A stretch of 64,000 nucleotides of DNA from Ardenticatenaceae bacterium (GTDB lineage: Bacteria; Chloroflexota; Anaerolineae; Promineifilales; Promineifilaceae), in the NCBI GenBank assembly GCA_020634455.1, contig JACKBQ010000002.1, positions 1,054,001 through 1,118,000 on the forward strand, given 5' to 3'. The position numbers were made by a program, and so were the translations under genes. How positions within the stretch are numbered: position 1 is the stretch's first letter; each line of letters begins with the position of its first letter. This document shows, piece by piece, positions 17,317 to 25,744 of the stretch. The notes under the pieces are model-generated. The model was not told the origin of the DNA, made no database searches, and worked only from the letters and a program-made list of their open reading frames with translations.

Positions 17317-17600
17317 TTGAGAAATTCCATTTTGAATTATTAGTGTGGGATTAAGTGACACGGGTGTAAAAGAAATCTGCTAGACTGAATAAAAACACGC
17401 ACGAACATTATACGGAATGTAGTCACAACTTCAAATAGTAGATGAGGATTGGCTGGGTTGGGGCACTAAATCAATATTCTCGAGGCTGCCCTTGGCCATT
17501 GCGGTGCCGGCTAATCAAAAAGCTCTGTGCCCTCCGCGTGCTCTGGGGTAAAATTCCCAAGTGGAAAATTTCCGCAAACCAGTTTGGAGGGAACAGAATC

Positions 17601-20096
17601 ATGCACCACAAGTTTATTTGGCGATGGCTGTTAGGGGCAACGGCCGTTCTCCTACTCACCACCAATTTTCAACCTACCAACGCTCAAATCCCCAACCCCG
17701 ACCTGCTCATTACCGAGGTGTTCTACAATCCGCCCGGCGAGGAATCGGAGCGGGAATGGCTGGAGATTGCCAACGTCAGTACGGCCGTTCTCGACCTCAG
17801 CGACATCAAAATTGGCGACGAAGAACAAAGCGGCGGTGGTGAAGGAATGCGCCGCTTCCCCGAAGGTACGCTGCTCGAACCGGAACAGGCGCTGGTGGTG
17901 GCCCAAACGGCCGTTGGCTTCCGCTTCCTCTACGGCACCAACCCCGACTTTGAACTGACCGACTCCGACCCCGACGTGCCCGACATGCGCAACTATTTGC
18001 TCTGGGCGACGGGCGACATCGCCCTGGCCAACGACGGCGACGAGGTTGTCTTGCTCAACGAGCGCAACCTCATCATCGACAGCGTGAATTATGGCGACCG
18101 GGACACCTTTTTTGCTCCAGCGGTAACGGCCGTTTTCGAGAACCAATCCATCGAGCGCAACCCCGCCAACTGCGACACCGACACCGCCACCGACTGGCAG
18201 CCGCAGCAGCCGCCTACCCCCGGCATCGTCCAGTTCGATGACGCCTGCCGCGCCCCGCTCAACCCCGCCGAGCTGGAAGCACTGCCCCCCATCGGCACCA
18301 TTCAGGGCGCGGGCGAGGTGGCCGCCGCCATCAACCAGACCGTCACCTTTCGCGGCGTCGTCACCGGCGTGTACGAGGACCGCAACGCCGCAGGCACCAC
18401 CTTCTATACCGCCTTCGTGCAGGACATCCCCGGCTTTGAAGATGGCGATCCGGCCACTTCTGATGGGATTGCGCTGTTTTTGGGGCGGGGACGGCCGTCT
18501 TTCCAAACCGGCGATCAAATTCGGGTGTCTGGCTTGGTGACCGAGTTTTTCGGCCTCACCGAGCTGGACGACAACGACCTGCAAATTCAGGTCGAACTCA
18601 GCGACCAGCCGCTGCCTGAGCCCATCCAAATCGACCCGCCCGCCGCCACCGAGGCGCTGGCCGCCTACTTCGAGCCGCTGGAAGCGATGCGCGTGCAGCT
18701 CGCCGATCCGGCGCGGGTGGTGGGGCCGACGTTTAGTAGTTGCGGCTTTGCCGTCGTCAGTCCCAGCGTCACCACGCCGCGCATCTTTCGCCGCGTGGTG
18801 GCCGATCCCATCGGCCAGGTGGTGCCAATCTTGTACCAGTCTGACCAGTTTTGCGACGGCTTCCCCCACGTCAAAACGGGCGATCTGGTTAGCGGACTTG
18901 TTGGGCCGCTCACCTACAACTTCGACCAGTTCAAAATTGTCCAGCAAGCGCGTGATGAGTTGGTAGTGATGGCCGAACCGCTCGCCGAGCCTGTCGCCGC
19001 GCCAGCCTTGCAGCCCAACCAGATCAGCATCGCCAGCTTCAACATGGAAAACTACTTTGATTTGATTGACGACACCGGCGACGCCGCCGAGCCAAAGCCG
19101 CTGGAGCTGGAACTGCGCCTGAAGCAGCAAAAATTGGCCGCCGCGCTGACGCAAACGCTCAACTGCCCCACGCTGGTGGCCGTGCAAGAGGTGGAGAAGG
19201 GCACCCTGCTTGATGAACTGGCCCTGCTGGCCGCGCCCGACTGCGGCTTCACCTACGCCGTCACCCACCTGGAAAGCGCCGATGTGCGCGGCATTGATGT
19301 GGCCCTGATGAGCAATCCCAACCTCGTCACGGTCCAATCTGCCCAGCTCATGCAGACTTGCACGGCGCTGGAAACCGGCGTCAGCGATTCGCGAATTGAG
19401 TGCCCCGCGGGGCAGGATGTGTTGTTTTCGCGCCCGCCGCTGCTGGTTGAGGTTTTGGTGGCGGAACGGCCGTTCACCCTCGTCGTCAACCATTTCAAAT
19501 CCAAGCGGGGTGGCGAAGCCGAAACCGCACCGTGGCGGCTGGCCCAGGCCAACCACGTCGCCGGGCTGGTTGCCGAAATCTTGGCAGATGATCCGGAGGC
19601 CAACGTGGTTGTTTTAGGTGATTTCAACGATTACGAACTGGCCCCGCCGCTGCTGGCGCTGGCGGAAAACGGCCGTATGGAAAACGCCCTCCTCCGCCTG
19701 CCCGACGAGACGCGCTACAGCTACGTCTTTGGCGGCGTGTCGCAGCTCATTGACGCCGTCTTTATCACGCCCGCCCTGCAAGACGATGTGGCCGAGGTGA
19801 TGATTTTGCACGTCAACGCCGATTATCCCGACGCACTGGCGGTGGACGTCTCACCCGCCGCGCTGCCCTTCAAAACCACCGATCACGATTTACCGCTGCT
19901 CATCCTGAATCTGGATGTGTTGCCGACGCCAGAGCCGATTTTGGGGGAAACGGCCGTTACCAAACCCACCCCAACCCTTGCCAACAACGAGCCAATCGAA
20001 ACAGAGGCTGGCCGAGGCTGGTTGTGGGGGTTGGTGGCTGGTTTGGCTGTGATTGGTGGGGGAACGGCCGTCTTTTTTGTGCGGAAAAGATTGTAG
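17601..20096 (+). CDS. ExeM/NucH-type surface nuclease with lamin-tail domain
   Basis: An 831-residue exported protein. After a signal peptide (ends near residue 29, TNAQ) come a lamin-tail domain (about 33-170: LLITEVFYNPPGEE...EWLEIAN), an OB-fold-like region (about 215-440), then an endonuclease/exonuclease/phosphatase domain (about 470-770). The EEP domain has N in SFNMENYF, the catalytic Glu in AVQEVE, NHFKSKRGG, the DFND motif and the terminal TDHDLP His. The C-terminus is a membrane helix followed by RKRL, so the enzyme is held at the cell surface. It probably degrades extracellular DNA for nutrients, biofilm turnover or defence. GGAGG precedes the ATG at 17601. Confidence 0.87.
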   Translation: MHHKFIWRWLLGATAVLLLTTNFQPTNAQIPNPDLLITEVFYNPPGEESEREWLEIANVSTAVLDLSDIKIGDEEQSGGGEGMRRFPEGTLLEPEQALVVAQTAVGFRFLYGTNPDFELTDSDPDVPDMRNYLLWATGDIALANDGDEVVLLNERNLIIDSVNYGDRDTFFAPAVTAVFENQSIERNPANCDTDTATDWQPQQPPTPGIVQFDDACRAPLNPAELEALPPIGTIQGAGEVAAAINQTVTFRGVVTGVYEDRNAAGTTFYTAFVQDIPGFEDGDPATSDGIALFLGRGRPSFQTGDQIRVSGLVTEFFGLTELDDNDLQIQVELSDQPLPEPIQIDPPAATEALAAYFEPLEAMRVQLADPARVVGPTFSSCGFAVVSPSVTTPRIFRRVVADPIGQVVPILYQSDQFCDGFPHVKTGDLVSGLVGPLTYNFDQFKIVQQARDELVVMAEPLAEPVAAPALQPNQISIASFNMENYFDLIDDTGDAAEPKPLELELRLKQQKLAAALTQTLNCPTLVAVQEVEKGTLLDELALLAAPDCGFTYAVTHLESADVRGIDVALMSNPNLVTVQSAQLMQTCTALETGVSDSRIECPAGQDVLFSRPPLLVEVLVAERPFTLVVNHFKSKRGGEAETAPWRLAQANHVAGLVAEILADDPEANVVVLGDFNDYELAPPLLALAENGRMENALLRLPDETRYSYVFGGVSQLIDAVFITPALQDDVAEVMILHVNADYPDALAVDVSPAALPFKTTDHDLPLLILNLDVLPTPEPILGETAVTKPTPTLANNEPIETEAGRGWLWGLVAGLAVIGGGTAVFFVRKRL

Positions 20097-20148
20097 TTGC
20101 AGCCGTTCGCATCTGAGAATGCTCACTCTACCGCCCCGCCCAAATTTT

Positions 20149-20180
20149 AATCCGCTTTCATCCGCGTTTATCCGCGTCCC
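20149..20180. repeat. AATCCGC-TTCATCCGCGTTTATCCGCG repeat
   Basis: One arm of the ACGCGGAT family in the reverse orientation; compare 6734 and 14239. Confidence 0.6.
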
Positions 20181-20268
20181 ATTTTCAATTGGAATTTTCA
20201 CGGTGGGTTTATGTGATCGCACCAGTGGCCCATTGCTTTTGCCATAAGCCATCCAGTAGAATCAAAAT

Positions 20269-21441
20269 ATGCCTACCTCCCTGAAGCATATCCTCGTTTT
20301 GGAGTCTGACCGCGCATTTGCCCTGCGCCTGGGGCGCGCCCTAAACCGAATTGGCAACTACAACGTTTCGATGGTGCCCACCCTGAAAGAAGCGTGTCTG
20401 CAACTCGTGCAAAACGACCAGGATTTGGCTTTTGTGCCCGTCACCGAAGGAGCCAAAATTATTCGATCCTTACGCGCCGTGCAGCCCGATTTGCGGGTCA
20501 TTTTGGTCATGCCTTCCGGCGACGAGGAGATACCCGTCACCTACTCTGGTAATGTGCAGGGAGTGCTCATCAAAGCCTTGGTGGATGTAGAACTAGAAAC
20601 GCTGGTAGAAAATGTGGCTCGCCAGCCGGTGGTGCAAACCGGTAAGCCTGGCTCGCAGGTAACTCCAGATGCGATTCGCTCGCTGGATACGGCTAACCTC
20701 ATCGCCACCTTGCAAGAAGCGCACCTGGGCCGCCTGTTGCAAACGATTGTGTTTGCGCGTGGCAGCAAGCTGCTTGCTTACTGGGGCGAACTGAATGAGC
20801 GTGAAGCGGCGGCCGTAGCGCTGCATGTAGGTGAAAACTGGCAGGAGAACGATTTGCCCTCTCGCCTGCAATTTATTCATTTGCCAGCGCGTGCGGGGGA
20901 TTTGCTTCTTTTTACTCATGAGGTGGTTGAAGATTTTTTGGTGACGGTTGTGGCCTTGCCAGAAGCGCCATTGACTGAAGTGCGTCAGCAAGCGCGACGG
21001 ATGGCTAAAAAGTTAACGGCCGTACTCAGTGGTCGTGTGATGGCGCATACCGGCTTGTTGGGGAACGGGTTTGGGCTAGGGAAACGGCCGTCCTACGTCA
21101 TTGTGTGGCGACCGACCGAGCAGTTGCCCCGGCAGTTGCACATCCCTCTGCGTCGAGCGATAAGCCGCCTGGCCGCAGCCAACGCGTGTGTGCTGACGCA
21201 CGTGCAGGTTCAAGCCGATTTGGTGCAAATTGTGGTGACTGTTCCCCCTGGTCGGGATGCTGGCTGGGCTGCCTACCTGTTCAAAAACGGCTCCGAACAG
21301 ACGATCCATCAGGAGTTTGAGGCAGAGGGCAGCTTGTGGGAAACTGGTTTTTATGTCAGCGAATCTGCCGAGCCTCTTGCTGAAGCCGAGCTAAATCTAT
21401 TTCTCAATTCCCCAGCAGAACCTACCAATCCTGCCGGATAG
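20269..21441 (+). CDS. Degenerate receiver + roadblock-like middle + transposase-like C-terminus
   Basis: A 390-residue protein of unusual build. Residues 5-118 look like a response-regulator receiver (HILVLESD start, VILVMPSGDEE strand), but the phosphoacceptor Asp is replaced around residue 57 (AFVPV), so it is a pseudo-receiver. Residues 140-255 look like a roadblock/longin-type fold. Residues 275-380 resemble the IS200-like Y1 transposase fold (YVIVWRP..., HVQVQADLVQIVVTVPP, LWETGFYVSES), but the His-x-His pair is lost. I infer a domesticated, non-catalytic nucleic-acid-binding module. The gene is intact, with good codon use and two palindrome copies. The function is unknown. Confidence 0.55.
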   Translation: MPTSLKHILVLESDRAFALRLGRALNRIGNYNVSMVPTLKEACLQLVQNDQDLAFVPVTEGAKIIRSLRAVQPDLRVILVMPSGDEEIPVTYSGNVQGVLIKALVDVELETLVENVARQPVVQTGKPGSQVTPDAIRSLDTANLIATLQEAHLGRLLQTIVFARGSKLLAYWGELNEREAAAVALHVGENWQENDLPSRLQFIHLPARAGDLLLFTHEVVEDFLVTVVALPEAPLTEVRQQARRMAKKLTAVLSGRVMAHTGLLGNGFGLGKRPSYVIVWRPTEQLPRQLHIPLRRAISRLAAANACVLTHVQVQADLVQIVVTVPPGRDAGWAAYLFKNGSEQTIHQEFEAEGSLWETGFYVSESAEPLAEAELNLFLNSPAEPTNPAG

Positions 21442-21484
21442 CGGCAATCCTCCCAAAGTTTGGTAAGATCAAAATAATAATTTG

Positions 21485-21544
21485 GCCACAGAGGTCACAG
21501 AGATTTTAGAGAATGCCCTCTTTTTTCTTTTTGTTCTCTGTGGC
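21485..21544. repeat. GCCACAGAGG...TCTCTGTGGC hairpin repeat
   Basis: Arms GCCACAGAGGTCACAGAGA and TTCTCTGTGGC around an AT-rich loop. Family members lie at 36135, 39333, 57015 and 58331, with one copy in frame in the fusion gene at 4276-4320. Confidence 0.75.
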
Positions 21545-21567
21545 AAAAAACTTCGGGAGTAAACGAC

Positions 21568-22392
21568 ATGCCAGAAGGGCCAGAAATTCAGTTGGCGGCC
21601 GACAAGGTGGGGGCCGCGATTATTGGTCGTCCGACAACGGCCGTTTCCTTCACCTTCGACGCGCTTAAAAAGTATGAACCAATTTTGACCGGGGTGGTGG
21701 TAACGGCCGTACAAGCCAGGGGCAAAGCGATGCTCACCCGGTTTGCCAATGGCTACAACATCTACAGCCACAACCAGCTTTACGGCATTTGGATGGTGCG
21801 CGATGCTTACGACTTCCCAGACACCAACCGGCAGCTCCGCCTGGCCATCCACAACGAACAGAAATCGGCGCTGCTGTACAGCGCGTCAGACATTGCCGTG
21901 CTGCAAGATGGCGAGCTGGACAGCCATCCCTTCCTCAGCAAGCTGGGGCCGGATTTACTGGACGAATTGGTGACGGTGCCTCAGGTGGCCGGGCGGTTTG
22001 GCTCGGATCAGTTTCGGCGGCGGCGGCTGACATCGCTGCTGCTGGACCAGGGCTTTTTAGCCGGGCTGGGCAACTATTTGCGCAGCGAGGTGCTGTTTGT
22101 GGCCCGCGTCCACCCCTCTTTGCGCCCGCTGGATTGCACGGATGAACAAATCGGGGCGTTGGCAGAAGCGGCCGTTTCCCTCACGCGCCAATCGTACCAA
22201 ACCAAAGGCATTACCAACGACCTGAAATTGGCTGAAAAGTTAAAAGAAGAGGGGCAAAGTTATCGCGACTACCGCTTTTGGGTGTTTGATCGAGACGGCC
22301 GTCCCTGCTACAACTGTGGTATCGCCATCATTAAAGACAGCATCGGCGGACGGCGGCTGTACTACTGCCCCAACTGCCAGAAAAAAGAATAG
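21568..22392 (+). CDS. Fpg/Nei-family DNA glycosylase/AP lyase
   Basis: A 274-residue base-excision repair enzyme, closer to endonuclease VIII than to Fpg. The N-terminal MPEGPEI gives Pro as the catalytic nucleophile after Met removal, with Glu3 as the second catalytic residue, and Lys53 in ARGKAML is the expected hairpin lysine. The H2TH region includes FLAGLGNYLRSEVLFVARVHPSLRP (split here for length). A C-terminal zinc finger has two CxxC pairs (CYNCG and CPNCQ). GGGAG precedes the ATG. It removes oxidised bases and nicks the abasic site. Confidence 0.92.
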   Translation: MPEGPEIQLAADKVGAAIIGRPTTAVSFTFDALKKYEPILTGVVVTAVQARGKAMLTRFANGYNIYSHNQLYGIWMVRDAYDFPDTNRQLRLAIHNEQKSALLYSASDIAVLQDGELDSHPFLSKLGPDLLDELVTVPQVAGRFGSDQFRRRRLTSLLLDQGFLAGLGNYLRSEVLFVARVHPSLRPLDCTDEQIGALAEAAVSLTRQSYQTKGITNDLKLAEKLKEEGQSYRDYRFWVFDRDGRPCYNCGIAIIKDSIGGRRLYYCPNCQKKE

Positions 22393-22450
22393 AACGCTGA
22401 TCACCCTGATTTCCATGATCTAATCAGGAAAATCTGCGTTCCATTAAAAA

Positions 22451-22505
22451 TACTGTAGCCGCGCTTTCTTAGCGCGCAAAACGCGGATTGGAATCCGCGG
22501 CTACG
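22451..22505. repeat. GTAGCCGCGCTTTCTTAGCGCG ... CGCGGCTAC repeat
   Basis: Nested inverted repeat directly upstream of the selenoprotein candidate; related elements lie at 5608-5636 and 61606-61641. Confidence 0.7.
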
Positions 22506-22517
22506 GAAGAGGAAACC

Positions 22518-23123
22518 ATGTCTGAAAATCAAGTTACCATCGACGTTTGGTCAGACTTTGTTTGACCGTTTTGCTTCCTCGTCTCCTCCAGTTTGGAGAA
22601 GCTCAAGCAATCGCACAATGTTCAAATTCAATGGCGATCCTACGAACTGCGCCCCGAAGGTTCGCCACCGATGCCGCCGGAATACCGCGCTCGCATCGAG
22701 GCGGGACGGCCGCAATTAGAAGCGATGGCCCGCGACCGCTACGGGCTGGAGCTCAACGTTGGCCCATTTGGGATCAACAGCCGCCCGGCGCTGGTGGGGG
22801 CCAAATTCGCCGAGGCACAGGGCGTCGGCGAGGCGTACCACGATGCCGTTTTTCGCGCCTATTGGCAGGAGGCAAAAAATATTGAGGATTTGGAAGTGCT
22901 GGCGGAGCTGGCAACGGCCGTAAACCTCAACCGTGACGAATTCCTGGCAGCCCTAAACGATCCGCAGTACCAAACCGCCATGCTCGCCGACGTGCAGCAA
23001 GCGTTTCAGTACGGCCTCAGCGGTGTCCCGGCGCTCGTTTATAACAACAAATACCTCGTTAGCGGGGCACAGCCCTACGAGCTTCTGGCCGAAGTGGCGG
23101 AGAAGGCTTCTGATGAGGAGTAA
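22518..23123 (+). CDS. DsbA/FrnE-like thiol oxidoreductase with in-frame TGA (candidate selenocysteine)
   Basis: 201 codons with one in-frame TGA at 22563-22565 (codon 16). The flanking sequence is VTIDVWSDFV-TGA-PFCFL. FrnE-type DsbA proteins have CPWC at this place, so the TGA replaces the first catalytic Cys and leaves Cys19 as the resolving residue: a U-P-F-C motif. The rest is a normal family member (WRSYELRPEG, GVPALVYNNKYLVSGAQ). The ATG at 22518 has GAGG 5 bases upstream, so translation is meant to begin before the TGA. A start at 22593 would remove the active site. A hairpin with loop GTT lies at 22586-22598, 25 bases after the TGA. The alternative is a simple nonsense mutation. Confidence 0.72.
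22586..22598 (+). promoter_or_regulatory. Candidate bacterial SECIS hairpin
   Basis: CTCCA-GTT-TGGAG, a perfect 5-base stem with a 3-base apical loop starting with G. The loop begins 25 nt after the TGA at 22563. Bacterial SECIS elements typically place such a loop about 16-37 nt downstream of UGA. Confidence 0.55.
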
Positions 23124-23946
23124 AAAATGGCGGCCCTTGCCTGATACGCTCCTCAACAATTTGCAAGCCTGCTTCGTCGCGGGGCAACTGCCAGCGGGTT
23201 TCTAGCCACCAGGTTGCGCCCGCTTGGGCGAACGGCCGTACCTTCTCTGCCGCCTCATCCGGTTTGTCCCCTGGCGTTTCCCCTTCCACCACAATATCGA
23301 ATGGCTCGTTGCCTTTTTCTTGCCGAATGAACGCCGCCATTTCGGCAACGGCTTTGGGCGTGAGCGGCTGATGGTTCTTCTCAGCATCCAACACGTTGGG
23401 CAGTAGGCCGTCGTAGCGCAGGACGCGGGCCATGCTTTTGGGCCAGTGCCACGCGCCCACCATCCAGATGGGAATACGCGGCTGCTGCACGGGCGGCGGT
23501 GGCGGGAAAAAGTCGCATTCGGCCACTTTGTAATGTTTGCCCTCATAGCTGAACGGCTGGCCGCGCCACAGCCCCGTCAGGATATCCAGCCCTTCGTCCA
23601 GCAGTTCGGCGCGGGTTTTGCGGTCGGTGACTTCCCCAAAAGCGTGAAAGCCAGTGTCTACTGCACCCAGACCCACGCCCAAAATGACCCGCCCGCCAGA
23701 GAGATTGTCCAGCGTGGCCGTTTCGCTGGCCAGCTTCCAGGGGCGCATCCGCGAAATCGGAGTAATCATCGTGCCTAACTTGATGCGCTCAGTAACCATT
23801 GCTGCGGCCGTCAGGCTGACCCAGGCGTCAATGCCCCAAACCGGTTCCCAGACGAAGATAGCGTCCCAGTGGTGAGATTCGGCCGTTTTGGCCAGTTCAG
23901 CCACGGTGCGGGCGTCGCCGCTGGGAATCACAAAACCATATTTCAT
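23059..23946 (-). CDS. LLM-class flavin/F420-dependent oxidoreductase
   Basis: A 295-residue luciferase-like monooxygenase fold enzyme using FMN or F420. Family features are MKYGFVIPSGDARTVAELAKTAE at the N-terminus, the KLGTMITP strand, NLSGGRVILGVGLGAV and the WRGQPFSYEGKHY block. The start is the ATG at 23946, which overlaps the upstream DinB gene as ATGA, with AAGGAG upstream. Its Pro-rich 3' end overlaps the 3' end of the convergent FrnE-like gene by 65 bases, so the C-terminal tail may be an extension past the usual family end. The substrate is unknown. Confidence 0.85.
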   Translation of the reverse strand: MKYGFVIPSGDARTVAELAKTAESHHWDAIFVWEPVWGIDAWVSLTAAAMVTERIKLGTMITPISRMRPWKLASETATLDNLSGGRVILGVGLGAVDTGFHAFGEVTDRKTRAELLDEGLDILTGLWRGQPFSYEGKHYKVAECDFFPPPPPVQQPRIPIWMVGAWHWPKSMARVLRYDGLLPNVLDAEKNHQPLTPKAVAEMAAFIRQEKGNEPFDIVVEGETPGDKPDEAAEKVRPFAQAGATWWLETRWQLPRDEAGLQIVEERIRQGPPFFTPHQKPSPPLRPEARRAVPR

Positions 23947-24440
23947 TTCACGGCTCCTTGCTGGCCCAGGAACAGATGCAGTTGCGCCGCATGTTCCTGC
24001 ACGTGGCGCATGGTGTACAGCATCAGCTCGGCAAAAGGCACTTCGCCCCAGGGAAATTGGCAAATTTGGTTCGCCTGCTCCGTGGTGAGATTGAGAATGG
24101 TGTCCTGGCAGCGCTGGCGACACACATCCAGGTAGCTTAGCAGTTCAGCACGGGAATAGGTTCTGGGCAGCGTTTCGCCATCGACCATCTCCACCAGATC
24201 AAACGGTTCAGGTGGCATGAATCCTTCTTCAGCCCCGGTCAGATACAAGTCCAGCCAAAAGAGGGTGTGGTAGCCCAAGTACCAAAACTTGGCGAAACCA
24301 GCCGCGACCCATTGGTCAGGCGCATCGGCCCACAGCTGTTTTTCCCACAGATTATCTGGACAGGTTTTGAGTGCATCGCCGAAAGAGTCGATGGCGATGG
24401 CGAACTGTCGCCACAGCATTTCGTTGTTGATGATACTCAT
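23943..24440 (-). CDS. DinB-family putative metal-dependent protein
   Basis: A 165-residue four-helix-bundle protein of the DinB superfamily. Likely metal-binding His residues are in LGYHTLFWLDLYL and HVQEHAAQLHLFL. DinB-like proteins often act as thiol-dependent transferases or hydrolases, but this one is uncharacterised. I start at ATG 24440 with GGAGG about 8 bases upstream. The stop overlaps the start of the LLM gene by 4 bases, so the two are translationally coupled and may share a pathway. Confidence 0.78.
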   Translation of the reverse strand: MSIINNEMLWRQFAIAIDSFGDALKTCPDNLWEKQLWADAPDQWVAAGFAKFWYLGYHTLFWLDLYLTGAEEGFMPPEPFDLVEMVDGETLPRTYSRAELLSYLDVCRQRCQDTILNLTTEQANQICQFPWGEVPFAELMLYTMRHVQEHAAQLHLFLGQQGAVK

Positions 24441-24577
24441 TTTGTTTACCTCCACAGTTTTTCCAGCAATGCTGCCGATTTTACCATTGATTCCTGCCAA
24501 CCATTGTCAGGTTTTGGTTGGGTTGGGAATCTGGTTTGTGTTAGACTGCCGTCCGAAATTTTTTATTGAGGCGATGT

Positions 24578-25189
24578 ATGATTTGGTATTTATTGCAGGG
24601 TTTGGGGTATGGCGGTGCGGCGGCAGCACAACCGGGGCCGTTTCAGGCGTATTTGCTGTCGCAGACGTTGAAAAATGGCTTAGGCAGCACGTTGGTGGCG
24701 GCGCTGGCTCCGCTGATGAGCGACGGGCCGATTGTGCTGCTGGTTCTTTTGGTGCTGACGCAAATGCCGGACTGGTTTGTGGCGGCATTGCGGTTTGCCG
24801 GGGGCTTTTTTTTGCTTTATTTGGCAGTTAGGGCATACAAAGCGGGGCAGGTGACGGTGGATACGGCCGTTCCCCAGCCACAAAAAAAGCAAAGCATTCG
24901 CGAAGCTGCCATCATGAACATGCTCAGTCCCAATGCGTATATTTTTTGGAGCACCATCGCTGGCCCCATCTTTTTAGAAGGCTGGCGGCAAGCCCCGACG
25001 CACGGCTTGGCGTTTATGTTTGGCTTTTATGGGGCGCTTATTGGTGGTTTTATGAGCATTGTGGTGCTGTTTGGCATTTTGGGACAGGCCAGCCCTCGCC
25101 TGAACCGGGTGTTGGGTTTGGTTTCGGCCGTAGCGCTGTTTGGCTTTGGTTTGTACCAAATTTGGCTGGGCGCTCAACGATTTTTCTAG
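24578..25189 (+). CDS. LysE-family amino-acid/metabolite exporter
   Basis: A 203-residue integral membrane protein with about six hydrophobic segments. The LysE/RhtB family signature is visible: the first helix is followed by a QPGPFQAYLLSQTLKNG segment, then an APLMSDGPIVLLVLLVL helix, and MNMLSPNAYIFW in the second half. It exports small amino-acid-like molecules. I chose the ATG at 24578, with GAGG upstream in the short leader. The gene is divergent from DinB, and no regulator is adjacent. Confidence 0.83.
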   Translation: MIWYLLQGLGYGGAAAAQPGPFQAYLLSQTLKNGLGSTLVAALAPLMSDGPIVLLVLLVLTQMPDWFVAALRFAGGFFLLYLAVRAYKAGQVTVDTAVPQPQKKQSIREAAIMNMLSPNAYIFWSTIAGPIFLEGWRQAPTHGLAFMFGFYGALIGGFMSIVVLFGILGQASPRLNRVLGLVSAVALFGFGLYQIWLGAQRFF

Positions 25190-25366
25190 CGTAAAATGGC
25201 TTCGACGTTGGTTGCTACAGGCTGTGGTTAAATTTAGGGATTGATGAGAACGGCCGTTTCCCCACTGTTAAAAAAGTAATTGCTATATCAACTTATTCGA
25301 CGCCCCCCCATCTGGCTGTTATAATCTTTGCTTGGATTTTGAATTTAATCATAAAGGAAAGCGTAC

Positions 25367-25621
25367 ATGAATTTGCAACCAATTGCACCCTACCTGGGGA
25401 TTGCGAATATTATTTTGGCGATTGCCCTAACCGTACTTGTTTTACTGCAAACCAAAGGCTCAGATTTGGGTGGTTTTTTGGGCGGCGGTGGAGATTCTGG
25501 CGGCAGTTTTCGCACCCGTCGCGGTGTAGAAGCAACCATGCATAAAGTGACCATTGCTTGCGCAATTGCCTTCTTTGTTTGCACAGTTTTTTCGTTTTTG
25601 GCCTGGGGTCAGGCTGTTTAA
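25367..25621 (+). CDS. secG: Preprotein translocase subunit SecG
   Basis: An 84-residue inner-membrane protein of the Sec translocon. Two membrane helices (about 8-28 and 60-80) flank the Gly-rich cytoplasmic loop GGFLGGGGDSGGSF, as in SecG. AAAGGAAAG lies upstream of the ATG. A TATAAT at 25320-25325 is a plausible -10 element. A hairpin repeat follows the gene, then a peptide-binding protein gene. Confidence 0.92.
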   Translation: MNLQPIAPYLGIANIILAIALTVLVLLQTKGSDLGGFLGGGGDSGGSFRTRRGVEATMHKVTIACAIAFFVCTVFSFLAWGQAV

Positions 25622-25627
25622 GACAAA

Positions 25628-25690
25628 AGTAATTGAGTAGTTTGGTAATTTAGTAATTATCCAATTGCACAATTTCCTAATTACTTTTAA
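25628..25690. repeat. TAATTGAGTAGTTTGGTAATT inverted repeat
   Basis: Same AT-rich family as 2377-2437, with arms AAGTAATTGAG... and ...CCTAATTACTTT. It follows secG and may act as a terminator. Confidence 0.65.
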
Positions 25691-25744
25691 CGAGAAACGT
25701 GAACCGTCGGCCATTTACGGCCTGCGCTTCACGTTTTATTCTTT

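Noticed and set aside
17652..19556. 634-codon minus-strand frame opposite the nuclease
   Set aside because: GC-rich codon bias of the real gene produces it; its sequence is Val/Gly/Gln low-complexity without family motifs.
20269..21441. Active IS200-type insertion sequence
   Set aside because: The HUH metal motif is missing, the module is fused to other domains, and no terminal hairpins flank it.
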